Shown here piece by piece: positions 35,813 to 47,159 of a DNA stretch of 64,000 bases (positions within the stretch are counted from its first letter, which is position 1; each line of letters opens with the position of its first letter). The DNA comes from Corbicula japonica (taxonomy: Eukaryota; Mollusca; Bivalvia; Venerida; Cyrenidae). The stretch spans positions 9,494,849 through 9,558,848 of the forward strand of contig JAZAYU010000011.1 of the NCBI GenBank assembly GCA_038501625.1, given 5' to 3'. A model generated the notes under the pieces. The model did not search any database and had not been told where the DNA came from. It saw only the letters and a program-made list of their open reading frames with translations. The position numbers were made by a program, and so were the translations under genes.

Positions 35813-37143
35813 GTTCCGCCCATTGTTTTCTCGTTTAAGGCAAAAGCATTCTTTTATCTGGGGACCATACGCCGCTGTAAAATGTCTCCCCGTACATTCA
35901 GTACTGTTATCAATTACGTCCTTTGAAGGTCGTTGAGCACGATAATTATGTACTATTTTAATTGTACTTCTAAAATTACTTTTGTTTTAATATTTCGGCC
36001 AGTTTTGAAATGGGTGGTTTCTATTTCCCAGCCAATGCAGATTTGGATATTGTTCAATCACCCCCAAGGATATACTTCCTGCTTTTTAAATTTTGCCTTT
36101 GGCGTTGTCTGTGATATGCAGGATTTACATTCTAAGATCCCCTGTCAAATTTCAATTCTGTTTAGTTCCGCCTATTGTTTTCTCGTTTAGGGCAAAAGCA
36201 TTCTGTTATCTGGGGACCATACGCCGCTGGACATGGAATGGTATTAATCTGAAAATACTGCATTGAAGGTTCCATGTCCACCGCCATATGCACACCATCG
36301 TTTGGGATGGTCAAAATTGTACTGTTTATTGGTGTAAATATTGAGTTGCGCTCAACCCGGGGCTAGGCGGCGTGGACAGTAATATACATTTCCATTACTG
36401 TTCATGAACAGGCTCAATCAAACCGAGCCTGCAATATTTTCATATTTGTCGTGTTCGATGGCTTTCAAAGTTCCCTTTTCATTTATTTCAAAATCACAGT
36501 AGCGTTGTCTGTGCCGTGTGGCGGCTGTAAAATGTCTCCCCGTACCTTCAATCAGTGCTGTTATCAATTACGTCCTTTGAAGGTCGTTGAGCAAGATAAT
36601 TATGTACTATTTTTAATATTACTTCTAAAATTACTTTTGTTTTAATATTTCGGCCAGTTTTGAAATGGGTGGTTTCTATTTCCCAGCCAATGCAGATTTG
36701 GATATTGTTCAATCACCCCCAAGGATAAACATCCTGCTTTTTAAATTTTGCCTTTGGCAATGTCCGTGATATGCAGGATTTACATTCTAAGATCCCCTGT
36801 CAAAATTCTATTCTGTTAAGTTCCGCCCATTGTTTTCTCGTTTAGGACAAAAGCATTCTTTTATCTGGGGACCATACGCCGCTGGACATGGAATGGTTTT
36901 AATCTGAAAATACTGCATTGAAGGTTCCATGTCCACCGCCATATGCACACCATCGTTTGGGATGGTCAAAATTGTACTGTTTATTGGTGTAAATATTGAG
37001 TTGCGCTTAACCCGGGGCTAGGTGGCCTGGATAGTAATTTCCATTACTGTCCATGATCAGGCTCAATCAAACCGAGCCTGCAATATTTTCATATTTGTCG
37101 TGTTCGATGGCTTTCAAAGTTCCCTTTACATCTATTTCTATAA
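35813..37143 (+). repeat. R2 tandem array, two ~650-bp units
   Basis: The marker aatgtctccccgtac occurs at 35881 and 36531 (period 650), and tctcgttta near 36181 and 36836 (period 655). Each unit holds ttcggccagttttgaaatgg, cagccaatgcagatttgg, ctggggaccatacgccgctg, ggttccatgtccaccgcca, gttgcgctcaaccc and aggctcaatcaaaccgagcct (an 8-9-bp stem hairpin). The two units are highly alike, far closer to each other than to R2 elsewhere. No frame spans a unit. Confidence 0.92.
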
Positions 37144-37243
37144 ACATAAACTCTTAAACCCTTGCCACCGTCGTGCAAACAAAGAGGTTAGCATAACGAA
37201 CAAGTGTAGATGGGTTAATCACCAGGTATGCAGAACGCTGTAA
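37143..37243 (+). repeat. R4 module next to R2
   Basis: cataaactcttaaaccc, ttgccaccgtcgtgcaaa, caaagaggttagcata and gggttaatcaccaggtatgc match the modules following R1 at 53745 and 55768. Here it directly follows an R2 unit instead. Confidence 0.85.
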
Positions 37244-37249
37244 AATATC

Positions 37250-38475
37250 AAAAGTCGGATGTCCTTTCCATTTTGGTCATTACAATTCTATTTTTTTATC
37301 CTATCATTCAACAAACAATAATTTTCTTTCCCTCTGACTTGTATGCCAATCTTACTTACAAACACAACAAATGTTATAAGACGATCTCAATAAATCATGA
37401 TATTTCATAGATCGACGAACAGATTGCTGTGATTGCCCCCATATGGGTTATGTTGTAGTCACCACAAAAATCGGCGTAGCGTTGATTACCTACTACGACA
37501 GTTTGACAGAAAAACTAATAGAGTAAATTTATTTTAGGAAGGATACACGAAACATCTGTCTTTTTTCCTGCGGTAGATAACTGTATTTCTTCATTTTACT
37601 TTGCTAGTCTTTTCAAATGTTAACCTCTTAAAGTGGTAATTAAATTTTCCTCTTGTTGCTTAACTGTGCTATGTAGGATTCGATTGTTTTCAAGGTTTCC
37701 TAATCCAACTGTATCACGTTCACATAATATCAAATACAATGTATCGGAGGCTCAGTGTTTGCAGCGAAGGCTTTCTCTGAAATGGTTATTAAATCTGTCA
37801 TTATTATAGCCTAGGTCAAGTAAAAGTCGGCATTTAAATGATAGTCTATAGCTAGCTGTGTCAGTTAGAATACTTTTAAGTACATTGCGTAAGGGTTACC
37901 GTTAGCAACGAAGGTGTAGTATATGCTTCAGAAAAAGGAAGTTGAGAAATGTTTAAGACAAATGATTTTTTATAATGTTTGGCTGAAAATCAAAACTTTA
38001 AAAAAAATGTTACATCAAAATACAGGAAAAGGTTTGAAATTGACAAAATTGTTTTATTTCAATTAATAAGAGCCTGTTTTGTCAGATATTTTAGTGGTTA
38101 CGATCAAAGGTTGGCCTCGTCTTATAGATCCATATAGTTAGACAGCATTTCGCAGATATAACAGTCTCATTGAAAACGTCATTAACACTTATCCACAATT
38201 AAACTAAGTACAACAACAATATAAGCACCATTAAAATACGAAGGAGATGAACTGTTTTATCATTTAGTTGACGAAAAAGGTCAGACCTTACCATATAAGT
38301 CTATGAGGAATGATTTATTAGTCGCTGGCCTCAAAGTTCCATTAGAACAACTTAAATATGATATTTGAAATATGTTACATTCATGATGCAGAATGGTGAT
38401 TACATAAAACCGGTGTTTTTTATTTTATATTGAAATGAATATTTTAATTGAAAATCCCCCAAATATTCCAATAGT
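37250..38475. other. Unique AT-rich DNA, no gene seen
   Basis: Nothing recognised. Confidence 0.5.
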
Positions 38476-38479
38476 ACAT

Positions 38480-39010
38480 ACATGACAATTCCATATCTCC
38501 GTAAAGTAAAAATATGATTTAATTCGGTTAAGCCTTCCACCAACATTTATGGAAATGGAGGTCGGATGCGTTAGTTTGGCTTTTTTTTACTTTTTCAAAT
38601 CTGTTTTAACGTTACATCTTGTAAAACAACCAAATTCGATTGAGGTTTATGTCCTATGACCTACAATTTCAGTTGAGTCACCATTTATAGAACTATTCCA
38701 TAGAAATAGGTACCGGCATTTCAAATCAGAAATTCTTTTTCAAGTAAGTAACGCTGATACTAATTGAAATAGACATTATCTTAATTGTTGTTGATTAAGC
38801 AAATCTGAGTTGACGTAAAATCTATACGTTGGGAATCCATTCAAAATGACACGAACCATTCACTAAAGACCACGTGAGTTGTACTAAACACTCCTTTAGC
38901 GATTTTTAAATACACTTTTGAATTAATTCATCGTTGGGAAAGGGAAAAAATACGTCCAATTGCATGACAAAACGCATTATGGACCTCATGAAATTCTTTT
39001 ATCTTTGTGA
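38480..39010 (+). repeat. Segmental duplication, left copy part 1
   Basis: Collinear with 47160-47995. Shared blocks: ttcggttaagccttcc/ttcggttaggccttcc, a ggtcggatgcgttagt versus gtagtgagtgcgtttc block, ctgatactaattgaaatagac, a taaaatctatacgttgggaa block and aaaacgcattatggacctca versus aaaacgaagtatggacttca. Confidence 0.8.
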
Positions 39011-39034
39011 CAAGTAATTATATAAAAAAAACAG

Positions 39035-39095
39035 CTTTAAAGCTATCGAATAAGACAAACATGAAAATAGTGTAGGCTCGGTTTTCATTCCACCT
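39035..39095 (-). repeat. R2 short fragment
   Basis: aaagctatcgaataagacaaac and atgaaaatagtgtaggctcggttttcatt correspond to the reverse of the R2 gagcctgcaatattttcat block. Confidence 0.55.
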
Positions 39096-39147
39096 TCTTA
39101 AGAGCATTAATTTACACAAATATATATGTATCGTGCTCAACGGCTAT

Positions 39148-39280
39148 ATAAGCTGAGATTGGAAACCAGTCTCAAATCTCAAGCATCTGATTGGCTGAAA
39201 TGGCGACTGGTCGCCATTTCAGCCAATCAGATGCTTGAGATTTGAGACTGGTTTCCATGCTCAGTTTTATAACCTTGGGC
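39148..39280. repeat. R3 palindromic element, copy 4 (best preserved)
   Basis: Arms tctcaagcatctgattggct and its inverse are perfect over more than 40 bp, meeting at ggcgactggtcgcc near 39209. Outer ends gctgagattggaaaccagtc and gactggtttccatgctcag. Confidence 0.95.
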
Positions 39281-39284
39281 ACGG

Positions 39285-39400
39285 ATTACAGTACTGATTG
39301 AACTCGGCAGAGCTTCATTCCCGCTAAAACAGATCACCCTCGGAGAATTTTTCATCTTCACCTCACACTCATGCACGATACTTTTAACCGGTGGCGGCCA
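39285..39400. repeat. R7 half copy
   Basis: gaactcggcagagcttcattcccgc, aaaacagatcaccctcgg and catcttcacctcacactcatgca match the right half of the R7 palindrome at 57250-57330. The left half is absent; it sits directly after R3. Confidence 0.8.
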
Positions 39401-39629
39401 ACGCTTCCCAGAGAAAAGAGATTGATGCACTCTTAACAAAAATACAAATGGTGGTACAAAATAAAACAATTTTTATGAGAACTAGGAGTACGAATCCCCC
39501 GTATCAGTAAAACAAAAAAGATTAACAGCAACAAAAGCTCATATTTACATTGAAATAAACACAATTTTTAAATAATAAATTATAAATTGTTTGAATTATC
39601 ACAAATCAGTTATTTATCTCTCTTTTCAT

Positions 39630-39740
39630 TTCCATTAATGCTCAAGAACAGGCTCAATCAAAACGAGCCTGCAATATTTTCACATGGTCGTGTTCATTGG
39701 CTTTTCAAAGTTCCTCTTTTATCTGTTTCGAATCTTATTT
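39630..39740 (+). repeat. R2 fragment
   Basis: tgctcaagaacaggctcaatcaaaacgagcctgcaatattttcac and ggcttttcaaagttcctctt match the hairpin end of the R2 unit. Confidence 0.8.
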
Positions 39741-40014
39741 TGGTAGCACAGGAATATGTAAGATTAAAAAATGTCAACAAGAAAACCGTATTTGATTAAT
39801 TTAATTCTTGCACCGTAGTTGCGATGTATTCCCATTTCAGATTTTATTTTGACATGTGACACTCTTACACGCCATCTTATCAAAAATGTTTTAGTCCAAA
39901 AAGGGGTTGAATTTCAATATATAGCGTTAATGATTACACAAAAATATAAATAATGTGACCGCAGTCGTTCATTAAGACAGTAGTAATGATGCGTTGCATA
40001 TTAAAATGTTGTTA

Positions 40015-40205
40015 TATTTTGCCCATGGCCACCGTTCAACCTGTGTGTTGTCCTTGAGGTGTCGGGTGTGTCTAATTTTGGTCTGTATTGCCAACGTATA
40101 ATTTATTACTCTAGAATATGCGTGATGGTATTCCAATGAAGCCATAGTTTATTAACCTAATACTTGACCTTTATATTTCTCATTGAAACTTAATTTATTG
40201 TCTCT
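40015..40205 (+). repeat. Segmental duplication, left copy part 2
   Basis: gtgtctaattttggtctgta, gccaacgtataatttat, gcgtgatggtattccaatga and agccatagtttattaa match 49505-49690 in the same order. Confidence 0.75.
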
Positions 40206-40234
40206 CGTGTTAAAGTTGTGGAAATTTCTAAATA

Positions 40235-41027
40235 CAGTCGAGTCGCGATTTTACGAATCGCGATTTTACGAAATAACGGTATACTACGAATAAGGCGGCC
40301 GGTCCCGTCCGTATTCCTTCTTTAGTCAATATAAAAAGATGCGATCGAACGAATTGCGATTTAACGAAAAATGCGATTTTGCGAATAATTATGACAGACC
40401 CTTCAGCTTATTTCCAGTGCAATAAGATTGCAATATAACGAATTTCGGTCAGGTAGGTGATTTTCACACCTTTTCGAGCGATATCCGTTTTTGTTTTGTT
40501 GAGCAATTATCGACCCAAGCAGTTGTGACACGATCGAAATGCTCTGTAAACAACCATCGGGCGTGTTTGCTTGTAACAAACAGTTTGAGTGATAAAATGT
40601 CCAATGTTTGAAATTGTATGAATTTAAAACAATTGTATAGCTTGTCATTCTACTTCTGCCTTTTAATCTGCATAATCTTATTACTACGGCGATTATTAAT
40701 TCAGTAAACTGATATCGGCATTCTGAGCAATTTATGAAGGGCCAGGTTTTTTTCAAAGGGAGGTTAGCTGAATCTTAATTATAATTGATTAATGATAACA
40801 TGTAATTTCACAATAAAAATAACTACATCGAACATTTCTTTTCTTTGTTTTATTTATTAACATTTACCGTGATATCACAACAATGCCACATTACGTCATA
40901 TAACGACATTGACGATTTGCGGCGGTATCAACAACCAAAACTATCAAAAATGCGATGCTACGAAAAATGCGATTTTACGAATAATCGGCTCGGTCCGATG
41001 CCTATTCGTAAAATCGCGACTGGACTG
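40235..41027. mobile_element. 793-bp pogo/Tigger-like TIR element with TA duplication
   Basis: The left end cagtcgagtcgcgattttac and the inverse of the right end cagtccagtcgcgattttac differ at one base and stay alike for ~26 bp. TA flanks both ends (40233-40234 and 41028-41029), the target duplication of Tc1/mariner-superfamily elements. Subterminal repeats of gcgattttacgaa occur on both sides. TIRs of the CAGT...CG form with gat(t/a)(t/a)acgaa are common in pogo/Tigger elements. The 117-residue minus-strand frame inside (40403-40756) shows no transposase motif, so it appears non-autonomous. Confidence 0.85.
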
Positions 41028-41029
41028 TA

Positions 41030-42780
41030 TTAAATGCAAGAAAGAACATGAAGAGCCTTAAACTCTTTCTAATTAAAAATAACATATTAAATATAATTGA
41101 CACTTTTGTATATTTAAAAAAGAAAAATAGATTTAATGACAATCTCGATCTCGTTAGTAATTAGAAAAGTGAATTCTGTAGATCTACTTTCATAACTCAC
41201 TTGTATTAACACCTGCTTATACGATTCAAACAGTGTAATTATAGAGTGACTGATATGAAATAAATATTTAGACTGAAGAGCTTAATAATGCAATATACTA
41301 ATACACTGACCTTTTTCTCATAGAGTGATATTGTTATTGCATATACTCTACATATTACAATATTTAGAATAAGTATTGACCTGCAACAAGATTATGTACC
41401 TATATATTGGTTGCCTAATGCACAAACACCCATTTAAAGAATATACTATCACCAACTCCACTTTTACAGCTACTTGTTTATCATATTTTGTCTCACAGCC
41501 ATAAAAGAAATAATGCGAAAAAAGTTTTTGAAACCGTTGGCAAGCAAAATTTTTCACAAAAAATCATGTAACGTTTCAAGAAGAATATATCATATTATTT
41601 CAGGCGTTCTCTTTATTGACTTGTGGATTTGTCAAGACCCGATTGATTCGTTCTCTTTCTAATTTAATATCAGAACTTCTGTAATAGATTTGGATTTTCT
41701 ACTTTAAATTTTATAAAATATTAGATAAAAGTTTGCGCAACAGTGTAGTAACACAATTCATTACAGTAATTTGTAACTTTTGACAGAAATCCGTGTTTTA
41801 CTGCAAGCATATGTAACATTAACAAATAAAGTACTCGCTATTTTAACTGTTCTGAAATGTTACCTTTAAACACTCCCCAAATTTTGTTACAATAGTAACA
41901 ACTAGGAAAATGTATGCGTAACTATAATATATTCTAAAACAGCCATAAGTACTGAATCTGTTGTTTTCCAAAAACGCAAGATGGTATTGATCTATCAATA
42001 TTAAAATTGTTTTGTCTAAACTCTTGTTTCTAGAGAGTTACCTGTGTACAATTGTCTGTCAAGAATTCCGATGCAGAATGTTTTTCAGTTGCTTACTGTA
42101 AAGAAATGCATGACTGGCACCAGCTCGTTCAAACTGACAACCGTTGAAAACAACACCTGATTATATAGGAATGCATAAATTGTGCACAAGTTCTTTTAAT
42201 ATTCATAACTGTCAAAGATAACACCTGAGTGTTAACATTTTCATGAAATTTTAAGTTTTCTGGATTTAAAATTAGTTAGAATGCAGTATATAGATCTGTA
42301 TTTGAGGTTTTCATCTTTATATTTAATTATGTTGTTCAAAACGTAGCATTATTATATATTATATTTATATTATTATAGCGTACGTTTATAAGGCTAAAAC
42401 GTAAAACAAAAAAATGAATAATAGTAAATCATCAAACCTTATTTTCATGGATACCGGTACGTAGTTGGTTAAATGAGAGGTGAACAGTTATGATACTATG
42501 AAATACTATTTTAAATAAGGGAGTTTCATCGACCCTTTCGCTGAGACAATATGATAATGACTATTTACAAGAGTCAGACTCAAATATCTGGCAATCAGTC
42601 CTTTGATAGTAAAATGCATTCTGACATTCTGCAAAATGCGGCTAACCATTTTAATCCAATAATGTAGTTCACCTTCTTTGTTTATGTTGTTGTTAAAATA
42701 GATTTAAAATATTTTTACCAACTTCTAACTTAGTTCTGGCATAAACAGAATAATTTTCATTTTAAATATAAAATTTGCAA
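41030..42780. other. Unique AT-rich DNA, no gene seen
   Basis: Overlapping frames near 41348-41662 have no recognisable domain. Confidence 0.5.
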
Positions 42781-42785
42781 CTTAT

Positions 42786-42970
42786 TGACATGAACTAATT
42801 TTACGTATGACATTTGTAGGTCATGGTCATATAGAACGTGATATTCTGTCGTTGCAACAAAATTGTCTCTGTGATAAATAGCTTCCTTCTGAACTTCAAT
42901 AGACTTTTTATTGAAATAATGCTTCATTTCTAGACAAAGCCATGTGCTTCTTTCATGCTTTAGCCATACA
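42786..42970 (+). repeat. Tandem segment duplication, left copy
   Basis: ttgacatgaactaatttta, tatagaacgtgat, caaaattgtctctgtgataa, acttcaatagactttt and aataatgcttcat recur at 43068-43225 (offset ~285 bp, small indels). Confidence 0.85.
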
Positions 42971-43067
42971 CGAGGAAGGTAATATAATTAAGACATCTTT
43001 TGTCATATCAATTACTTTAAAAACAAACTGTGTAATTAGAAAATATTTGCCGCTTATTAATTAATGT

Positions 43068-43225
43068 AATTGACATGAACTAATATTACATATAGAACGT
43101 GATGTACTTCCTGGCATCAAAATTGTCTCTGTGGTAAATAGGTTCTTAATGTACTTCAATAGACTTTTCAATAAAATAATGCTCCATGTCAAGACAAAGC
43201 AATATGCTAGTTTATGCTTTAGTTA
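43068..43225 (+). repeat. Tandem segment duplication, right copy
   Basis: Counterpart of 42786-42970; lacks ~20 bp around the first block (acatttgtaggtcatggtc). Confidence 0.85.
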
Positions 43226-43384
43226 ATATGATTAAGAAAATGCACACTGTTTTAAATTCTCGATTTAGCCATTTTTTATTAATGAAATACTAGTTAATAA
43301 AGATTTTGGTCTCCAGTAAGTTGCAAAAAGCTTTTAGGTTGCATCAAAGTAAAACTGAAAATTCTAATCCATGAACAAACATTA

Positions 43385-43430
43385 AGTAAATGAAAAGGGA
43401 ATTTTGACAGCCACTTATACGACAGAAATG
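43385..43430 (-). repeat. R2 short fragment
   Basis: gggaattttgacagccacttatacgac matches the ctttgaaagccac end of R2 seen at 220, 880 and 25760. Confidence 0.45.
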
Positions 43431-43554
43431 AAATGTGCTAAAACTTAAGAACAAAAAAACGAGCACTTTTACAAAGACGCTGTAAGAATCTATGATGCCA
43501 AACGACACATGTAACTTGCGAAAGTTTAATGATGACTTTTAATAGAAAAACGCT

Positions 43555-43942
43555 CTGCTGCGTGGGTAGGCTGTGTCTGCTGGATGTGGCCATACCTGGT
43601 ATGCTTATTTCACTCTTTAAGTCTCGGTAAGATCATTGAGTACCTACCGTTTGGCTTTACAAAGCTATTAGCTTCTTATTTTTTATATGTTTGTGTGCTT
43701 TTGCATGCAACATTGTTGAGCCGATGGGTGGGTTGGAGTTATTTCACCAAGACAACTTGTGCCTGTTTTGTAATACGAGAACCTGTTGGGGCAAGTGTGA
43801 GGTCGGTGCACCCTAGAACCTGGTTTTAACCCCCAGTGGCAATTTGTTTTGCCACTGACCGTTCCAAGGCGGTATCCCCAAAGGTTCTCTTCTTCGTTCA
43901 TTGTCTGTGGCGTCCTTTTTGAATTGACATACATAAAAACAT

Positions 43943-44001
<59 letters not shown>

Positions 44002-44062
44002 TGCGTGGGGAGGCTGTGTTTTGTGACAGTGGGGATTCCTGATATGCATATATTACTTTTTT
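43555..44062 (+). repeat. R1 copy preceded by an R1 3' end
   Basis: 43555-43615 is an R1 3' terminus (ctgcgtgggtaggctgtgtc, cctggtatgcttatttcac). Without spacer, a second unit begins at gtctcggtaagatcattgag and runs full length to gattcctgatatgcatatat at ~44052. This is the same head-to-tail arrangement as at 23.6-24.35 kb. A CT microsatellite sits inside. Confidence 0.88.
43944..43998 (+). repeat. (CT)27 microsatellite inside R1
   Basis: Pure CT run of ~54 bp after acatg, at the same internal R1 position as the CT/CTT tract at 23992. Confidence 0.97.
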
Positions 44063-44199
44063 CTTTTGTATCATCTTTTGATGAAAACGCAACACTTTAT
44101 TTTTATGTGTGTAAAAGTTAAATCAATTGGCAAAAGTAGATGTGTTTTAAAATCAAAAAGATTTCGTTGGGCAAAGTGAGTTATAGTTACGGTAAACAC

Positions 44200-44979
44200 T
44201 AGGGGTGTACCGCGTAACACCGGCTATTGCGGTATTTTTGTCGACGATATGATACCGCGATATTATTTTCAAATACTTACAACAAGTCAATTTAAAATTA
44301 AACACGCCGTTCTTTGTAATAGACCTCGCAATCAAATTTTTTACAAGTATATCGATCAGTTTCCGGTACGTAAGTAGAATGGTGTACATTTAAACAGCTT
44401 TAGGCCTACTGTAAGTTACGTGTACATACCAATGACTTTTAGAGATATTCAAAATTACCAAACATATTTCGATTATATCCTTGATATGGTTTACATTTTT
44501 ACATACACTTTGATAAATAAAAAAGTAGTTTTCGCTCCTGGATTGTTGTACGCTATATCGAAAGAACCAGTGCCATTATTAAAAGCCGCAGCGCCGAGAA
44601 ATATTTGACCGTCTTATTTCGGATTCAAACATATATAAATGGGGTGCATGACAACAAAATGTCAACGATTTTGAAAATAAAAAGGCCAATTCGCCCGTTA
44701 TTTTGACCTGAAGAAACATGATAGCAGTTTAAAAAATTGTTCACGATTAAGCAAAATACAGCGGTGGCACCTCTAATTTGGTGTCGCACATGCATGAACA
44801 TCGTGCTTCCGTCAGTGTCATGCAATCATAAAAAACAATTAAGGCGTCCTAATGCAATGTTTTTTGCATGATATTTTATTATTAATAAAAAATAACAATA
44901 TACTGCAATATATTGCAACATGTAGGTAAAATATCGCAATATATCGCAATATTATTTTTCCTGTTGATACCCATCCCTA
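44200..44979. mobile_element. ~780-bp hAT-like non-autonomous element
   Basis: The left end taggggtgtaccgcg and the inverse of the right end, tagggatgggtatc, fit hAT-type TIRs (taggg-t-gg-t). Subterminal DNA on both sides is full of gcggtat/cgatat and tatcgcaatat motifs, as in many hAT elements. Flanks gtaaacac and aaaaacat agree at 5 of 8 bases, compatible with an eroded 8-bp duplication. Short frames inside (44420-44608 plus, 44625-44825 minus) show no transposase or clear BED-finger signature. Confidence 0.6.
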
Positions 44980-44984
44980 AAAAA

Positions 44985-45845
44985 CATTGCAGCCGACGAG
45001 CAATTCACATCAAGACATCCTCCTTGGATCATGCCCAAAACCTCATGTCGCTGGTTGTCTTAAGATCTTGGCATAACCACATTTGTATAAATGAAACAAG
45101 GAAAACTGAAGACTGGATATTTGTAGCCTTAAGTCAAGGATTACAAATTGACTTGTTTTGTGGTTATTTATGCATATGTACATGTCAAAACAAAATTTTT
45201 GCGCTTGTACGGGGTTACTGTAGGAAAGAAAGTTAAAAAATCAAAAGACCATTAATGTATCGATTGGTTACTTATTGATTTTTAAACAAATCCACCTTTT
45301 CTAATTTATTTAACTTTAACACACTTCAGAAATATTCCAAAATATAGTGTTGCGTTTTCATTTGCAGTCAGTATATACATGTATCATAGTCAACTCCTGT
45401 GTTTGTTTTGGAAGATATACTTCTCTTAATTCGTGTCTTCACGAATATTACTATATAAAACTATATTACTATACAAAACTGATGAATCAGTAATTTTAGA
45501 TGGGCTATCTCAATTGCAGCCCGACCCATGTGCTATTTTGATTCACAGTTATGATTTTACTCAATTATATGTTTCATAAGAGCGATGGAATCTGTTCAAT
45601 TCGGGCTGGCTTTACCTACTTAGTCCGAAAGAAAATATAATGGAGACAAATTGTTTAAGAACATATCTTTTTTGTCTTGCTGTAATTAACTGGGTTCTAT
45701 GTGTTAGTGTTCTCAAAACTTAACTTGCTATAATTAATTTTCGTTTTTCCTTTTTGTTGCTTGACAGTACGTTTGAGGAAAAGGTTTTTTTATTGTTTAA
45801 ATTATTCAAATGGAATAAATATCACAATACCTAATATAAAATAAT
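44985..45845. other. No gene recognised
   Basis: A 107-residue plus-strand frame (44913-45236) straddles the hAT-like right end and has no known domain. The remainder is AT-rich. Confidence 0.4.
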
Positions 45846-45849
45846 TGAG

Positions 45850-45905
45850 GGTGAGATTCATGCGTGCGACAGTCTCTGATATGCGTATTTAATTTTTCGA
45901 AGCCT
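45850..45905 (+). repeat. R1 3'-end fragment
   Basis: gtgcgacagtctctgatatgcgtatttaattttt is a diverged copy of the R1 terminus. Confidence 0.45.
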
Positions 45906-46069
45906 AGCCAAAGTTTAAAAAGACATTTAAGGTGTTGCTCCTTTTGTCATTGCAGTGGCATAGAAAGAATGAAAACATCTAAATCTCTCAACCGGCTAAA
46001 CCCAGTTCTATTACTTTGCATAAATCACTGTCATTCATGTATGTTTATTTTAAATAGGTTAATAATAAT

Positions 46070-46555
46070 CAATACAGAAAAAGAAAAAAGTTAGACCTAA
46101 ACAAATCCCTAAAATTCTATTTGCAATCAAACACAAATATCTAAGCAACACAAACATTACTTTTAATTTCTTCACGAAGAATATGTGACTCAAAACAATA
46201 ATTATGTAAGGTTATTTTGTCTAACAAATGTATAAAATAAGAGATTTGTCGTGTTCGGTGGCTTTCAAAGTTCCATTTTCATAATTTGTACAAGTGTATT
46301 TGCCCTTCAATTTCCTGGTCGCCCAAAATAAATTACAAAATATAAATGTTATTTTCCTTTTTCATAATTAAAAGTTCTTACAAAGAACCTTACATATTGT
46401 TTTAGTCTGGCTTGCTTTTAGCTCAGGTGGGCATTTTTGTTGTTGTTTTGCGCTGTTTCATTTTTGTGCTTGATTGCAAATAAAATTTAAGGTAATTCTT
46501 TTAGACAATTTTTTTCTATTCTCTTCTAGTTTATTTTAATATTTGCAAAAACCAA
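46070..46555. mobile_element. R5 foldback partial copy with an R2 piece inside
   Basis: The left arm has agttagacctaaacaaatcc, ctaaaattctatttgcaat and gcaacaca. The centre has gtctaacaaatgtata and caatttcctggtcgcc. The right arm has accttacatattgtttt and gattgcaaataaaattta, as in R5 at 19.8-20.4 kb. Between 46248 and 46285 the centre is interrupted by tcgtgttcggtggctttcaaagttcc, a piece of R2. Confidence 0.75.
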
Positions 46556-46973
46556 ACATAAATAACATTGATGTATGTAAAGTTTTTTGAAACTTTATGA
46601 TGACATTTTTGATATTTTGATATTTTACTTTTTATCTTTTTTATTGCTTAAAAGAAATAAGTAACAGCTTAAATCAAATGCTATGACGAGCTGTGTCTGG
46701 TGTACATTTATAGAATGCTATATCAGCGACGATTGTTAAGACAGAAATAAAGTATTCTAAGACATTAAATAGTTTGTTTTAAATGTTTGTTGTTTATATA
46801 TATTCATTGTTCTACTTTGTGTTACCCACTCAAATTTACTGAAGAACGGGCAACGTCAAACTGAACCTGTATTATTTTCTTATTTGCCGCTAACAAGCAT
46901 CCATTGTACATACACAATGTATTTATTACAAAATTTTTTTATCGTACAACATATTATTACAAATAAGTCCAGT

Positions 46974-47099
46974 GCCCAAGATCACAAAACTAAATCTCGA
47001 GATCAGTCTCAAATCTCAAGCATCTGTCGTCATTTCAGCCATTCAGATCCTTGAGATTTGAGACTGATCTCAAAACTTAGTTTTATGATCCTGAGCCCC
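46974..47099. repeat. R3 palindromic element, copy 5
   Basis: gcccaagatcacaaaacta at the left and tagttttatgatcctgagcc at the right. Arms tcagtctcaaatctcaagca and ttgagatttgagactga. The central gattggctgaaatgg of the left arm is deleted, so it is the shortest copy. Confidence 0.9.
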
Positions 47100-47159
47100 G
47101 TTCATGAAGCGGTTTTGTCACATAAAGAAGAACTTCTATGCGCCAAAACTATTGAAATG

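Noticed and set aside
40403..40756. 117-residue frame as a pogo transposase
   Set aside because: No helix-turn-helix or DDE motif; composition is ordinary non-coding sequence within the TIR element.
43813..44121. Arg/Glu repeat frames near 44 kb
   Set aside because: Translations of a pure (CT)n tract.
44625..44825. BED zinc finger in the hAT-like element
   Set aside because: Cys and His residues appear, but spacing does not fit a C-x2-C...H-x(3-5)-H/C finger in one open frame.
44913..45236. 107-residue frame as a gene
   Set aside because: It starts in the hAT-like terminus and runs into flanking DNA; no domain recognised.
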